Source: JAFMJV01 sp963814315
Lineage (GTDB): Bacteria > Chloroflexota > Limnocylindria > Limnocylindrales > CSP1-4
Length of the DNA stretch: 64,000 nucleotides
Direction of reading: 5' to 3'
Assembly: GCA_963814315.1 (NCBI GenBank)
Contig: CAWFCG010000003.1
Coordinates: 992,001-1,056,000, forward strand
The notes beneath the pieces were generated by a model. It did not search any database, was not told where the DNA came from, and saw nothing but the letters and a program-made list of their open reading frames with translations. Made by a program: the position numbers and the translations under genes. Positions 49,530 through 58,523 of this stretch are shown here, in pieces. Position 1 is the stretch's first letter, and every line of letters begins with the position of its first letter.

Positions 49530-51062
49530 ATGAAAGGGCACATCCATGCACCGCTCCGCCGTCTCACATCCATGGCCGTGGCCGGAGGGCTATCGTTTTC
49601 ACTCCTGCCTACGGCACCCTTGCCCGCCGCGGCAGCGGAGGCCCTGGACCCCACGGACCTGCCACGTTGTGCCGCGGTCAGTCGCTCTGCAGAACGCGAC
49701 GGGCAGATCACCTCGCCTTGGGAAGTGGTCCTCGATGCGGACGGTGTCGTCACGGAGCATCGGATCACGTTGCGATACGGAGACGATGAAACCACGCTGC
49801 GGGTGGGTCCGCGTGGCTTATACCTGCAAGCTGGACCACGGCGGATGCTCCTCGGCGAGCGCTTCGACGAGGGCACCAAGCTGGCCATGATCGATATCGG
49901 CCGCGGCTGCCGACTGTGGGCGCGCCGCATCGATCGCCTGGCCTACCCCATCGGCGACCTCGATGACGCTCGCAAGCTGCGCTTATCCATGCATCGACTG
50001 GACACCGGTCGGTTCGAGGGCAGCCTTGACCTGGAGGTGGAGACGGGCGCCTCCGGCGGCCTGATTGACGGCGTCTGTATCACCGACTGCGAGCCCAACG
50101 ACGGCGATCTCTCGCTGTCCGCGTACCAGCCGGCCGGAGCGGCACAACCAGTACCCGCATTCGCTGCCGGCGGCTGGGCTGCCGGCAAGCTTCTGACCTA
50201 TCGCTGGGGAGATGGCGCGGCACCACCGACGTGGGCACGAGATGCGTTGCAAGCGGCGGCTGATGACGTCGGCAGTACCTCCGAGGCTAGCGGGCCGCGG
50301 TTCGTCTTTCGCTCGGATGCCTCCAATGGCGTTCGCTACACCGGCGTCTTCCCCACCTACTGCAGTCGCAGTGGCATCGCTTGTGCCGCGCGCAATATGC
50401 CCACGTTCTGGAGCGTTTGGCTACGACCACACGGGACCGACTTCGCCTGGGGCACGCTCCGCTGGTGCCAGAAGGACGGCTCCAACGGTTGCTTCGACAT
50501 CCGCCGCGTACTGCTCCATGAGCTCGGTCATGTCACCGGTCTGAACCACCCCTCGAGCGCGGGCTTCACGCTGGGGGTCCACGAGACGGTGATGCAGGCC
50601 ATCACGCCTGCCAAGCCCAAGCCCGGCAGCTCCCGCCACTCCTTTGGACGCTGCGACGTCGCCACGTTGCAGGAACTCTACGGCACACCCACCAACCAGA
50701 CCGCCATTTCGACCTGCAACGACGTGACGACCCAGCTGGAGCTGAGCGCTGCCAGCAGCACCATCAGCGCCGGAGCCTCGGTGAAGCTGACCGCGGAGCT
50801 GCGCATCGTGAACAAGAGTGCCTACGGCGAGCTCGCCAACAACCCCCTGAATGGGCGCTCGGTGAAGCTCAAGTACCGGCGCGCGGGCAGCGATGACGCC
50901 TGGAATACCGCCTGGATGCGATCGGAGTACTCGTCTGGTCGCTACACCGCCACCATCGCCCCCGGGCAGACCTGGGAGTTCAAGGCCACGTTCCCCGCCC
51001 CTACGGACGAGGGAGTGCGCTACAGCACCTCGGAGATCGTGAAAGTGAAGGTACGGGATTGA
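49530..51062 (+). CDS. secreted zinc metalloprotease (metzincin/matrixin-like)
   Basis: A 510-residue exported protein with a signal peptide (about 10-38, ending in PAAAAEA). Residues 225-390 form a matrixin-like catalytic domain with TYRWGDGAAPPTW at its start and the zinc motif VLLHELGHVTGLNHPSS (HExxHxxGxxH). HETVMQAITPAKP follows as the candidate Met-turn. Paired cysteines (about CRSGIAC, WCQKDGSNGC) suggest disulfides. The C-terminal 110 residues look like a beta-sandwich. The ATG at 49530 has GGAGGA nine bases upstream. Substrate unknown. Confidence 0.85.
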   Translation: MKGHIHAPLRRLTSMAVAGGLSFSLLPTAPLPAAAAEALDPTDLPRCAAVSRSAERDGQITSPWEVVLDADGVVTEHRITLRYGDDETTLRVGPRGLYLQAGPRRMLLGERFDEGTKLAMIDIGRGCRLWARRIDRLAYPIGDLDDARKLRLSMHRLDTGRFEGSLDLEVETGASGGLIDGVCITDCEPNDGDLSLSAYQPAGAAQPVPAFAAGGWAAGKLLTYRWGDGAAPPTWARDALQAAADDVGSTSEASGPRFVFRSDASNGVRYTGVFPTYCSRSGIACAARNMPTFWSVWLRPHGTDFAWGTLRWCQKDGSNGCFDIRRVLLHELGHVTGLNHPSSAGFTLGVHETVMQAITPAKPKPGSSRHSFGRCDVATLQELYGTPTNQTAISTCNDVTTQLELSAASSTISAGASVKLTAELRIVNKSAYGELANNPLNGRSVKLKYRRAGSDDAWNTAWMRSEYSSGRYTATIAPGQTWEFKATFPAPTDEGVRYSTSEIVKVKVRD

Positions 51063-51916
51063 GATCTTGCCAACGAACTCTGGCCATCCTGCTGCTGAGC
51101 CTGGCGCTACCGCTCGGAGCGGCCGCAGCAGACGCGGTCGAACCCTCCGCCACCCCGGATAGGGCACCGCAGGTGTGGCTCAACGGCGCCTTCGGACGAG
51201 TGCCTGGGGCTGATCCGGGCACGCCCGCGGCCGCCCCGCCGGACGGCAAACCGCTGGACGCCTGGTTGCGATCAGCACCACTGACGCTGGAGACGGACGT
51301 GGCCCCGGAAGACCTGTTGTCGGTCGAGGTCACAGCCCGGCCACTCGACCGTGCTGCCACCGAGGAGTCGCTCTCAGAAGGCGCCACCATGTTCCCAGGT
51401 CCGGATGCGCCCGGTGTCGTCATCGTCACCGCCACCGTCACGACAGACCCGTATGGCATCAGCCGTCGCGCGTGGCTACTGGAGATCCCGGACCGTAGCG
51501 GTGGCGAGGAGGCGCTCTTCGATATCCCTGGCCCGGTCGCCATGTTGAACTCAGCGGGCGGCGGCGTGGTCGGAGAGCCGGGCAACGGTTGCTATGCCTA
51601 TCTTTGCGTGGATGTGGGCTATGAGACACCACCCTCCTCCCTGCCGGCGATGCCCGTCAACGTCGGCGAAGAGCTCACAGTCACGCTCTCCGACGGGTCA
51701 GCGATGTCCGGCTGGACTGGCAGCCTCGTACCCATCGGAGACAGTCGCGCTGTGACGCTTCAAGCGGACGACACCTTTGGAGCGAAGCCACAAGGCAGCG
51801 CCATACTCGTTGGCTTGGCGCCTCCGACCGCGGGTGAGTGGTTGCTACAAGTCCGCACGGACTTCGACCGCGAGCGCGGCTGGCAGTCCTTCCTGTATCG
51901 CCTCTTGGCCGAGTAG
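51059..51916 (+). CDS. secreted protein of unknown function, coupled to the protease
   Basis: A 285-residue protein with an N-terminal signal peptide (LAILLLSLALPLGAAAADA). The rest is beta-rich with VWLNGAFGRVPG near the start and one disulfide-like pair in NGCYAYLCVD. I recognise no family. The TTG start overlaps the protease stop (TTGA), so the two are co-translated; it could be a protease propeptide-like inhibitor or an accessory protein, but nothing in the sequence proves this. Confidence 0.65.
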   Translation: MRSCQRTLAILLLSLALPLGAAAADAVEPSATPDRAPQVWLNGAFGRVPGADPGTPAAAPPDGKPLDAWLRSAPLTLETDVAPEDLLSVEVTARPLDRAATEESLSEGATMFPGPDAPGVVIVTATVTTDPYGISRRAWLLEIPDRSGGEEALFDIPGPVAMLNSAGGGVVGEPGNGCYAYLCVDVGYETPPSSLPAMPVNVGEELTVTLSDGSAMSGWTGSLVPIGDSRAVTLQADDTFGAKPQGSAILVGLAPPTAGEWLLQVRTDFDRERGWQSFLYRLLAE

Positions 51917-51938
51917 GGCCCCATTGGGGTCGCCGCGG

Positions 51939-52229
51939 CTATGCGCCAGCGGCCTCGGCGACCTCTTCACCCGCCTCCGGGAACAGCGACGTCTGGCGCT
52001 CCTCAGGCAGCATCACGCCCAGGATCTCCTGCAGGGCAGCGATGTGCGCACAGGTCTTGGCGGATTCGAAATAGTGGCAGTTGCACAACCAACCATCGGC
52101 TTCGAGGGTGACTCGGTGAGCGTCGTTATCCCCGGCGAAGGTAACGCTCAACCGTTCCACGGTGATGCGGTCGCGCTCTCGCGCGTAGCGGTGCGCCTTC
52201 TCGATCTTGCCGATGACGCTGGAGTGCAT
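51939..52229 (-). CDS. SWIM zinc-finger protein
   Basis: A 96-residue protein with a SWIM motif, LCNCHYFESAKTCAHIAAL (CxC-x7-CxH), preceded by a beta hairpin (RVTLEADGW). It ends in an acidic Glu/Ala tail. SWIM fingers bind DNA or protein partners, often in repair or chromatin proteins; no partner gene is adjacent. An AGGAGG ribosome site precedes the ATG by 10 bases. Confidence 0.8.
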   Translation of the reverse strand: MHSSVIGKIEKAHRYARERDRITVERLSVTFAGDNDAHRVTLEADGWLCNCHYFESAKTCAHIAALQEILGVMLPEERQTSLFPEAGEEVAEAAGA

Positions 52230-52378
52230 CAGTCATCAACCTCCTGGTCCGTCGTCGTCCGCTTCGACGGACCCGCTCTACGACGCCGCGCCAGGCCATC
52301 CTTCAGCCCGCTTGACCGAACGTCGATCCCTGCCTCCTAGACTAACGACTCCACCAAGAGGAAACAGGGGCCGAAGGT
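52230..52378. other. 149-bp gap without a gene
   Basis: This gap upstream of the SWIM gene contains TAGACT (52338-52343, plus strand) but no plus-strand gene follows it. No hairpin with a T tract or RNA gene is seen. Confidence 0.4.
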
Positions 52379-53470
52379 CTACTCGGTCCCGGCCTCATCG
52401 GACAGTGCCATCTGCTCCTTGATATGGCTGATGGAATCGATCGGAGATGGATCCACGCCGTACATGAATGCGAGATAGACGCTGATGTAGTCACCCAGCA
52501 CGACCCCGCTGAGGGCGTGTCCCAGCGGTCCCTGGCCGGAGGTCTGGACTTCGGTATGCCAGATCTGAGCCCTGTCGGCGAGATCGCCAAGGAGTGTGGC
52601 GCGCAAGGTGTTTCGCGGGTGCTCCAGCTCGCTCCGAAGCGAGACGATCGCCAGATGATCCCGTAGCGATTCGGGCTGCTCCAGGCCCACGACCATATTG
52701 TGGGTGGCCTCCGGCAGTTCCTCGACGACCGCGCTGCTCTTGCTGTTCTCGTTGAGCTGCGTCTTCCAGCGCCGCGCCACCGGCGCCAGGAACGACGAGC
52801 CGGTGATGATGACGAAACGGTCCACCAGCGACCAGGCCAGTCGTTTGGCTGGGTTGTCCGCCGTGGGCACACCCGGCTCGCAGCGCGCCGACATCCCCCG
52901 GGCAGCGGTGATGCCGCTCGCGATCTCGGCCTCGTCGAGCTCCAGCACCCCGGCCTGCTGCAGAACACCCGCCACGATGGCCATCGACCAGCCCAACGAG
53001 GAGCGCGGCGAGCCACGAAAGGGGAAGGTCGCCAGCGGCAGGCGGGCTGCTCTCGCCACATTGCGCAGTGCACCACCAGCGGTCACGGCCACCATCGGAC
53101 AGCGGCGCTCCAGCGCGGTCCGCAGTGCGCTGAGGGTCTCCTCGGTCTCGCCGCTGCGGGAGCTGGCTATGACCAGCGTGTCCGTGCCCACCCAGGCTGG
53201 CAGGTCGTAGCCACGCACGATCTCGACCGGGACGCTGATGCGGTCAGCCCAGATGCCCCTGACCAGGTCCGCCCCGATGGCGGAACCACCCATGCCCAGG
53301 ATGGCCACCGACGCTGGGCGCTCAGGGGACAGCTCAAGCCCGCGTGAGATGCGCCAGCCCTCTCCGATCTGGTCCGCGAACTCGGACACGGACCCAAGCA
53401 TGCCGGCGCTGTCGGCATGTGCCATAGCGGCCGCGTCATCGATGATGTTGCGGTTTGCTTGCTGTTCCAT
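52379..53470 (-). CDS. bifunctional phosphoglucose/phosphomannose isomerase
   Basis: A 363-residue SIS-domain isomerase interconverting fructose-6-P with glucose-6-P and mannose-6-P. Diagnostic: AILGMGGSAIGADLVRG, VIASSRSGETEETLSAL (SIS serine/threonine motif), KTQLNENSKSSAVVEELPEATHN with the catalytic Glu, and a C-terminal LGDYISVYLAFMYGVDPSPID. This short form is common in archaea, Chloroflexota and some actinobacteria. It follows the phosphohexomutase by 17 bases and feeds the GDP-mannose route. Confidence 0.92.
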   Translation of the reverse strand: MEQQANRNIIDDAAAMAHADSAGMLGSVSEFADQIGEGWRISRGLELSPERPASVAILGMGGSAIGADLVRGIWADRISVPVEIVRGYDLPAWVGTDTLVIASSRSGETEETLSALRTALERRCPMVAVTAGGALRNVARAARLPLATFPFRGSPRSSLGWSMAIVAGVLQQAGVLELDEAEIASGITAARGMSARCEPGVPTADNPAKRLAWSLVDRFVIITGSSFLAPVARRWKTQLNENSKSSAVVEELPEATHNMVVGLEQPESLRDHLAIVSLRSELEHPRNTLRATLLGDLADRAQIWHTEVQTSGQGPLGHALSGVVLGDYISVYLAFMYGVDPSPIDSISHIKEQMALSDEAGTE

Positions 53471-53487
53471 GGCAGGTCCGATCCTCC

Positions 53488-54960
53488 CTATCCGCTGACC
53501 ATACGATCGCCCTCGGCAAGCAGGGCGTCACGCAACTCGGGACTGCTAGCTTCGGTGTAGACGCGCACCAGCGGCTCGGTGCCACTGAAGCGGATCAGTA
53601 GCCAGGAGCCGTCATCGACCCAGAACTTGAAGCCATCGCCGGTGTCGAGCGGGATGCTGCGCGAGACCTGACGGCCGCCCAACTGCGCTGGCGAGTGCTC
53701 ACCCAACTCATCGAGCAGTCGGGCCTTCAACGCCGGGTACGCATCGCGATCGGTGTGTACGTCGGTGCGCAGGTAGTACGAGGGCCCGGCGACCTCATGG
53801 AGGTGCGCCACCGCCTGCGAGACGGAACCGCGGCCAGCCTCTCGCTCGCGCACGAAGAGATCGAGCAGCAGTAAGTCCGCGTAGATTCCGTCGCGCTCGG
53901 GCAGGTGCATGCCGAATCCGTAGCCGCCCGATTCCTCGCCACCCATCATGGCACCGGTCTCGATCATCCTGGGACCGACGAACTTGAAGCCGACGGGCGT
54001 CTCATGAACCGCCACACCGTAACGCTCGCCGAGACGGAAGGCCATCGAGGTTTCGTTGATGGTGGTGACCACCGGTGCATGCTGGCCACGGTGCTCAAGC
54101 ATGTAGTACATGAGCAGGCCGTAGCACTGCAGCTGGTGGATGAAGACGCCGTTCTCATCGATGGCACCGGCGCGGTCGGCGTCCCCGTCCAGCACCAGCC
54201 CCAGGTCGTATCCGCCCGCAGCGACCGCGCCCAGCGCCTCATCGATGTGGGGCCTGATGGGCTCGGGATTGACGCCGCCGAACCAGGGGTTGCGCTCACT
54301 GTGGAGCTCATCCACGACGATCCTTCCGCCGGCCAGCAGTCGTCCGATCCAGCCCGCGCCGGAGCCGTAGAGCGGGTCTACCAGCACGCGCATGTCGACC
54401 GCTTTCAAGCGATCCAGATCCAGCGTACGGCGCACGAAAGCTTCGTAGCCGATGTACGGATCGAAGCGCTCCACTTCGCCAGCAGCCTCAGCCTCGTCAA
54501 AGGCACGTCTGGGAGGCTGTTCAGCCGCACGGGCGGCGATGACCGCCTCGACCTTGTGAAGGATGGCCGGGTCGGCCGCGGCACCTGTGGGCGACTTGAT
54601 CTTGAAGCCGTTGTCGGTCCAGGGGTTGTGTGAGGCGGTGATCATGACCGCGCAGGCCGAGCCGCGTTCCACCACCTCGTAGGACGTCATCTGGGTCGGG
54701 ATCGCCCCAGCCGCGAAGACGACCTTGATATCGTGGGCGAGCAGGACCTCTGCGGCAGCCGCCGCGAAGTACTCACTCGCGAAGCGGCGGTCGTAACCGA
54801 CGACCACCCCATTGGCCGTGGTCCCCTGTTCGATGACCCATTCGGCGACGCCCTGCGCACAACGACGGACGTTATCGTAAGTGTAGTCCTCGCCGATCCT
54901 GGCGCGCCAGCCATCGGTCCCAAAGACGATGGGCGGCGCCGTGGGCGGAGTGTCGGACAC
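53488..54960 (-). CDS. phosphoglucomutase/phosphomannomutase
   Basis: A 490-residue alpha-D-phosphohexomutase moving phosphate between C6 and C1 of glucose or mannose. Order: VFGTDGWRARIGEDYTYDNV, the phosphoserine loop VMITASHNPWTDNGFKI, the metal loop LVLDGDADRAGAIDENG, sugar loop GGEESGGYGFGMH, and the C-terminal phosphate loop RFSGTEPLVRVYTEA. The GTG at 54960 is chosen because AGGAGG lies ten bases upstream; an ATG at 54996 has none. Confidence 0.92.
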   Translation of the reverse strand: MSDTPPTAPPIVFGTDGWRARIGEDYTYDNVRRCAQGVAEWVIEQGTTANGVVVGYDRRFASEYFAAAAAEVLLAHDIKVVFAAGAIPTQMTSYEVVERGSACAVMITASHNPWTDNGFKIKSPTGAAADPAILHKVEAVIAARAAEQPPRRAFDEAEAAGEVERFDPYIGYEAFVRRTLDLDRLKAVDMRVLVDPLYGSGAGWIGRLLAGGRIVVDELHSERNPWFGGVNPEPIRPHIDEALGAVAAGGYDLGLVLDGDADRAGAIDENGVFIHQLQCYGLLMYYMLEHRGQHAPVVTTINETSMAFRLGERYGVAVHETPVGFKFVGPRMIETGAMMGGEESGGYGFGMHLPERDGIYADLLLLDLFVREREAGRGSVSQAVAHLHEVAGPSYYLRTDVHTDRDAYPALKARLLDELGEHSPAQLGGRQVSRSIPLDTGDGFKFWVDDGSWLLIRFSGTEPLVRVYTEASSPELRDALLAEGDRMVSG

Positions 54961-55374
54961 GGGCGACTGCCCTCCTTTAGCTTCCTTGCTGGACATCCGG
55001 CCCGGCGTGGACAGGACGCGCTCGAATGGTACCCCGACCCGTCGCCACTGAAGCATCCAGCGCTCCGTACTCCCACGGGTCCGCACTCGCACGCCACCGA
55101 CCCCAAGGCGTCGGCCACATTTGCGTGGCACTCACGTACGTGACACCCTGCCCGTATCACTCGTCGTTCTGTTGCCTCGTGGGCAAACCACAGGCACGCT
55201 GGACAGCGATGCGGACTCTCACGCAGACCAGCGACCCGCTGCGTCGCGACCTCGTCACTTATGTGCGCGGTGGTCAAACGCCAAGGGGAGCGCGGATCGC
55301 GGCGCGCCACGATCCGTTGGGCAGGCGCAGGGAACCGGATGCTTGCCGTCGCTAGACTTGCCGCTGGAACGCCG
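54961..55374. promoter_or_regulatory. 414-bp divergent intergenic region with 12-bp palindrome
   Basis: This region lies between the divergent phosphohexomutase and sulfotransferase genes. TCACGTACGTGA (55132-55143) is a perfect palindrome and a candidate operator. TACCAT on the minus strand (55031-55026) may be the mutase -10 box; TAGACT on the plus strand (55353-55358) probably serves the sulfotransferase. No RNA gene is evident. Confidence 0.45.
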
Positions 55375-56279
55375 ATGACGGAAGGAAGCTGGCGACGGGC
55401 ACCAAGCGGGAGACTGACACGGATACCGACGCGGAGACGGAGACGGAGACGCACACGGAGCCATCGGCCAGCGGGGCCACGGAGCGCGCGACCAGGCCGC
55501 TGTTCGTCATCGGCTCTCCGCGCTCGGGCACGACGCTGCTGCGCCTGATCCTCGACTCGCACCCGCGCATCTCGTGTGGCGAGGAAACGCATTTCCTGCG
55601 TGACCTGGAGGCGATCGTCGGGCGCGACTGGGAGTTGGTGGCCACCTACGGCCTGGATCGCGAGTGGTGGCTCGGGCGCATCCGCTCGCTCTACGCTGAG
55701 TTCCAGTCGGAGGTCCTGGCACGTTCGGGCAAAGCACGCTGGGCTGAGAAGGACCCCACCTACACGCTCCATCTCGACTTCATCGAGGCGCTCTTTCCGG
55801 ACGCCCTGTACGTGCACCTCCTGCGTGACGGGCACGACGTGGTGGCCAGCTTCCGCGATCGCTGGGGCTACACCTCGGCTGCTCGAGCGGCGCGGGGCGA
55901 GTGGGCACGCTACGTCTCGGCAGCCCGGGCCCACCGCGACCGCTTGCCGGATGATCGCTTCCTGGAGCTGCGCTACGAAGCCCTGGTGGGCGACCCCGAA
56001 ACCGAATGCCGTCGGCTCTTCGAATTCCTCGCCGAGGACTGGGATCCAGCCGTGCTCACGTTCGACCCGTCTGCGCACCGCGCCACTGACCGCTATCAGT
56101 GGTTCACAGCTGGGCGCCGACAAGCCGGCGGTGATGACGCCACCATCTACCGGTCGCGGGTGGGAACCGGTGGTCGTTCGCTCGACCCCTTCCTGCGTAC
56201 CCTGCTCAGACGGCGCAACGGCGACCTGCTGCGGGAGCTTGGCTACCTTGGTGACCCCGGTGGCGGTGCGGGCCGATGA
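55375..56279 (+). CDS. sulfotransferase (copy 1), start unclear
   Basis: PAPS-dependent sulfotransferase of about 300 residues. The 5'-phosphosulfate loop VIGSPRSGTTLLRLILDSHP lies at about 55506-55565 and the 3'-phosphate motif LYVHLLRDGHDVVASFRDR further on. In this frame there is no ATG, GTG or TTG between the stop at 55353 and a TTG at 55635, which lies after the essential loop. Either CTG at 55389 is used, or a one-base indel separates the ATG at 55375 (MTEGS) from the body. Between them the protein is a Thr/Glu/Asp-rich tail (DTDTDAETETETHTE). It overlaps the glycosyltransferase gene (ATGA). Confidence 0.75.
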
Positions 56280-57358
56280 CGAAGCAACGGCCGCTGCGCG
56301 TCGGGTTCCTGCACGTCGGCCGCGAGCACAGCGGGCTGCGACGCTACGGCGCCATCCTCGCCGCCGAAGCTGCCACGCGGCCCGATGTGGTGGTCATCGA
56401 GAGTGACGCCGGCGATCGCGGAGCGTCGTGGTCTGATCTCCGCCGGGCGGCGCGACGCTTGCGCGGCTGCGACGTGGTCCACCTGCAATGGAAGCTCGCC
56501 GACTGGGATCCTCGCCTGGGCGGCATCCCGCGCATGGAGGTCGTGCTGCGATCGCTACGTCGTCCGTTGGTCGTCACGCTGCATGACGTCTTCTCGCGTG
56601 AGGGACTGTGGGAGCGATTCCTCTCCCCCGCCGCGGTCGGGCTGCGACGCCTGGGGCACGCCGCGAGCCGCGTGGTCGTCCACTCAGAGGAAGAGCGCGG
56701 CCGACTCCGGGGCCTGCTGCCGGAGGGCAAGGTCGAGGTCGTACCGCACTTCGTGGAGGTACGCGGGCCGCTGCCCGACCGAACCGGGGCACGATCAGCC
56801 CTCGGCCTCAGCGATGCCCGGGTCATCACGCTGCTGGGGTATCTCACCCGCCGTCGTGGACATCGGCTGGTCATCGATGCCCTGCGCGAACTGCCTGATG
56901 AGGTCACCGCGCTCTTCGTCGGCTCGGTCATCGAGGGCCGCGACTCCGTGGGACGGGCGCTACAGGCATACGCAGCCGAAGCCGGCCTGGCGGAACGCGT
57001 CCGCTTCATGGGCTACATCCCCGACGACGAGCTGGTGCGCGTGCTGGCCGCCACCGACGTGGCCCTCTGCCCATTCGAGCGCATGTCGGCCTCGGGCGCT
57101 CTGGCGACGTGGCTCTCAGCCGGCCGGCCCATCGTGGCCTCCGACCTGGCGCCATTCCGGGAGCTTGCGACCATGCAGCCGGGGGCGTTGCACCTGTTCC
57201 GGCCCTACCAGCCAGCCGCCTTGGCGCGATGCATCGGCGCCACGCTGGACCTCTCCACGAACGAGCCCGATCCCAATGTGCGGGCACTGGCACAGCGCCT
57301 GGCGACACCCAGGGTCATTGACCGCTATGTCGGCCTCTACCGAGCCGCAGCGAGCTAG
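56276..57358 (+). CDS. GT4-type glycosyltransferase (copy 1)
   Basis: A 360-residue GT-B glycosyltransferase. RVGFLHVGREHSGLRRYG opens the N-terminal acceptor domain, VVVHSEEERGRLRGLLPEGKVEVVPHFVE bridges to the donor domain, which has VITLLGYLTRRRGH and the C-terminal PFERMSASGALATWLSAGRPIVASD (the E-x7-E region is reduced). It is a paralogue of the enzyme at 59577. Stop codons of this gene and of the convergent manC share the palindrome CTAG at 57355-57358. Confidence 0.85.
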   Translation: MTKQRPLRVGFLHVGREHSGLRRYGAILAAEAATRPDVVVIESDAGDRGASWSDLRRAARRLRGCDVVHLQWKLADWDPRLGGIPRMEVVLRSLRRPLVVTLHDVFSREGLWERFLSPAAVGLRRLGHAASRVVVHSEEERGRLRGLLPEGKVEVVPHFVEVRGPLPDRTGARSALGLSDARVITLLGYLTRRRGHRLVIDALRELPDEVTALFVGSVIEGRDSVGRALQAYAAEAGLAERVRFMGYIPDDELVRVLAATDVALCPFERMSASGALATWLSAGRPIVASDLAPFRELATMQPGALHLFRPYQPAALARCIGATLDLSTNEPDPNVRALAQRLATPRVIDRYVGLYRAAAS

Positions 57359-58452
57359 AGCAAGTCGTCTCGGCCTTCGTCCCTGAGGCGATCGACCACT
57401 TGCTTGACATCCTGGGCGGCCTGCGCCGAGCAGACCAGTAGCGCGTCGGGTGTGTCCACCACGATGACGTCACCCAGGCCCACCACGGCCACCGTCCGGC
57501 CACCTGCCGCGTGCACGAAGACACCCCGCCCATCCACGCTGATGACGCGGGCCGGAGGCTCCTCGTCGATGACCGGCTCCCCCGCATCACTGCGCTGATC
57601 ACGCAATGCAGACCAGGACCCCAAGTCGCTCCAGCCGACGGAGATCGGAACTACAGCCACCTGGCCCTCGAGCGAAGCCGGCTCCAGCAAGGCGTAGTCG
57701 ATCGATGTCGCCCGCAAGCGGTCGTACGTTTGCTCCATCGCCGTGCCGGGCCAGCCGGCTTCGAGTCCACGCGGCGCGGCAGCGATCCAGTCACCGATGG
57801 GGCCGCTGATATCTGGGGAGTGGCGCGCCAGGCCCGCCAGTACGGAAGCGCGACGCCACACGAAGATGCCCGCGTTCCAAAACGCCGAGCGTAAGGCGAT
57901 GAGCTCGCGTGCCCTCGCCAGATCGGGCTTCTCCTCGAAGCGTTCGACGCGGTAGCTCTCACACCCGCCGAACACGGTGACGTCCCCGCCGGCGATGACA
58001 TAGCCGTAACCGGTGGAGGGTTCTGTCGGCTCCACGCCCAGCGTCACCAAGTCACCGGCGGCGGCACGTTCGCCGGCGCTGGCCAACGCCGCACGGAAGC
58101 CTGCCTCGTCCGCGACCGCCTGATCGGCAGGGAGCACCACCATGACGTCGTCGGGTCGATCGATGGCGTGGGCGGCAAGCGCCACCGCGGCGGCCGTGTT
58201 GCGGCCCATGGGCTCACCGAGGATGTTGGCCGCCGGGATGGTCGGCACAAGCTCGCGCACCAGGCCCGCGTGGCGCGCGTCGGTCACGATGTAGATGTCT
58301 GCCGGCTCGATCAACGGGGCCAGACGGCTGACACCGGCTTCGAGGAGGCTACGTCCACCTTCGAGAAGTGGAAGGAACGGCTTGGGTCGGCGGGCTCTGC
58401 TCAGGGGCCAGAGTCGGGTGCCGCCCCCGCCGGCCATGATGACTGCGTACAT
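57355..58452 (-). CDS. manC: mannose-1-phosphate guanylyltransferase
   Basis: Makes GDP-mannose from GTP and mannose-1-P. A 365-residue protein with YAVIMAGGGGTRLWPLSR (the GTP loop) and RPKPFLPLL, EPMGRNTAAAVALAA, VLPADQAV, the catalytic VERFEEKPDL and WNAGIFVW of the sugar pocket; LGDVIVVDTPDALLVC near the C-terminus belongs to the left-handed beta-helix. No PMI domain is fused; isomerase activity is supplied by the gene at 52379. The ATG at 58452 fits the motif. It sits between two sulfotransferase/glycosyltransferase pairs. Confidence 0.92.
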   Translation of the reverse strand: MYAVIMAGGGGTRLWPLSRARRPKPFLPLLEGGRSLLEAGVSRLAPLIEPADIYIVTDARHAGLVRELVPTIPAANILGEPMGRNTAAAVALAAHAIDRPDDVMVVLPADQAVADEAGFRAALASAGERAAAGDLVTLGVEPTEPSTGYGYVIAGGDVTVFGGCESYRVERFEEKPDLARARELIALRSAFWNAGIFVWRRASVLAGLARHSPDISGPIGDWIAAAPRGLEAGWPGTAMEQTYDRLRATSIDYALLEPASLEGQVAVVPISVGWSDLGSWSALRDQRSDAGEPVIDEEPPARVISVDGRGVFVHAAGGRTVAVVGLGDVIVVDTPDALLVCSAQAAQDVKQVVDRLRDEGRDDLL

Positions 58453-58523
58453 GCCAAGATTGTGCACGACGATGGCGACCACCCGCCGGGCCCCCGGGAC
58501 AACGAGGCAGGAAGACGACGAGC

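Noticed and set aside
52338..52343. Leaderless promoter TAGACT on the plus strand
   Set aside because: No plus-strand gene begins downstream; the box is probably a chance occurrence.
54961..55131. N-terminal extension of the phosphohexomutase
   Set aside because: No family similarity before VFGTDGW beyond a short tail, and only the GTG at 54960 has an AGGAGG site.
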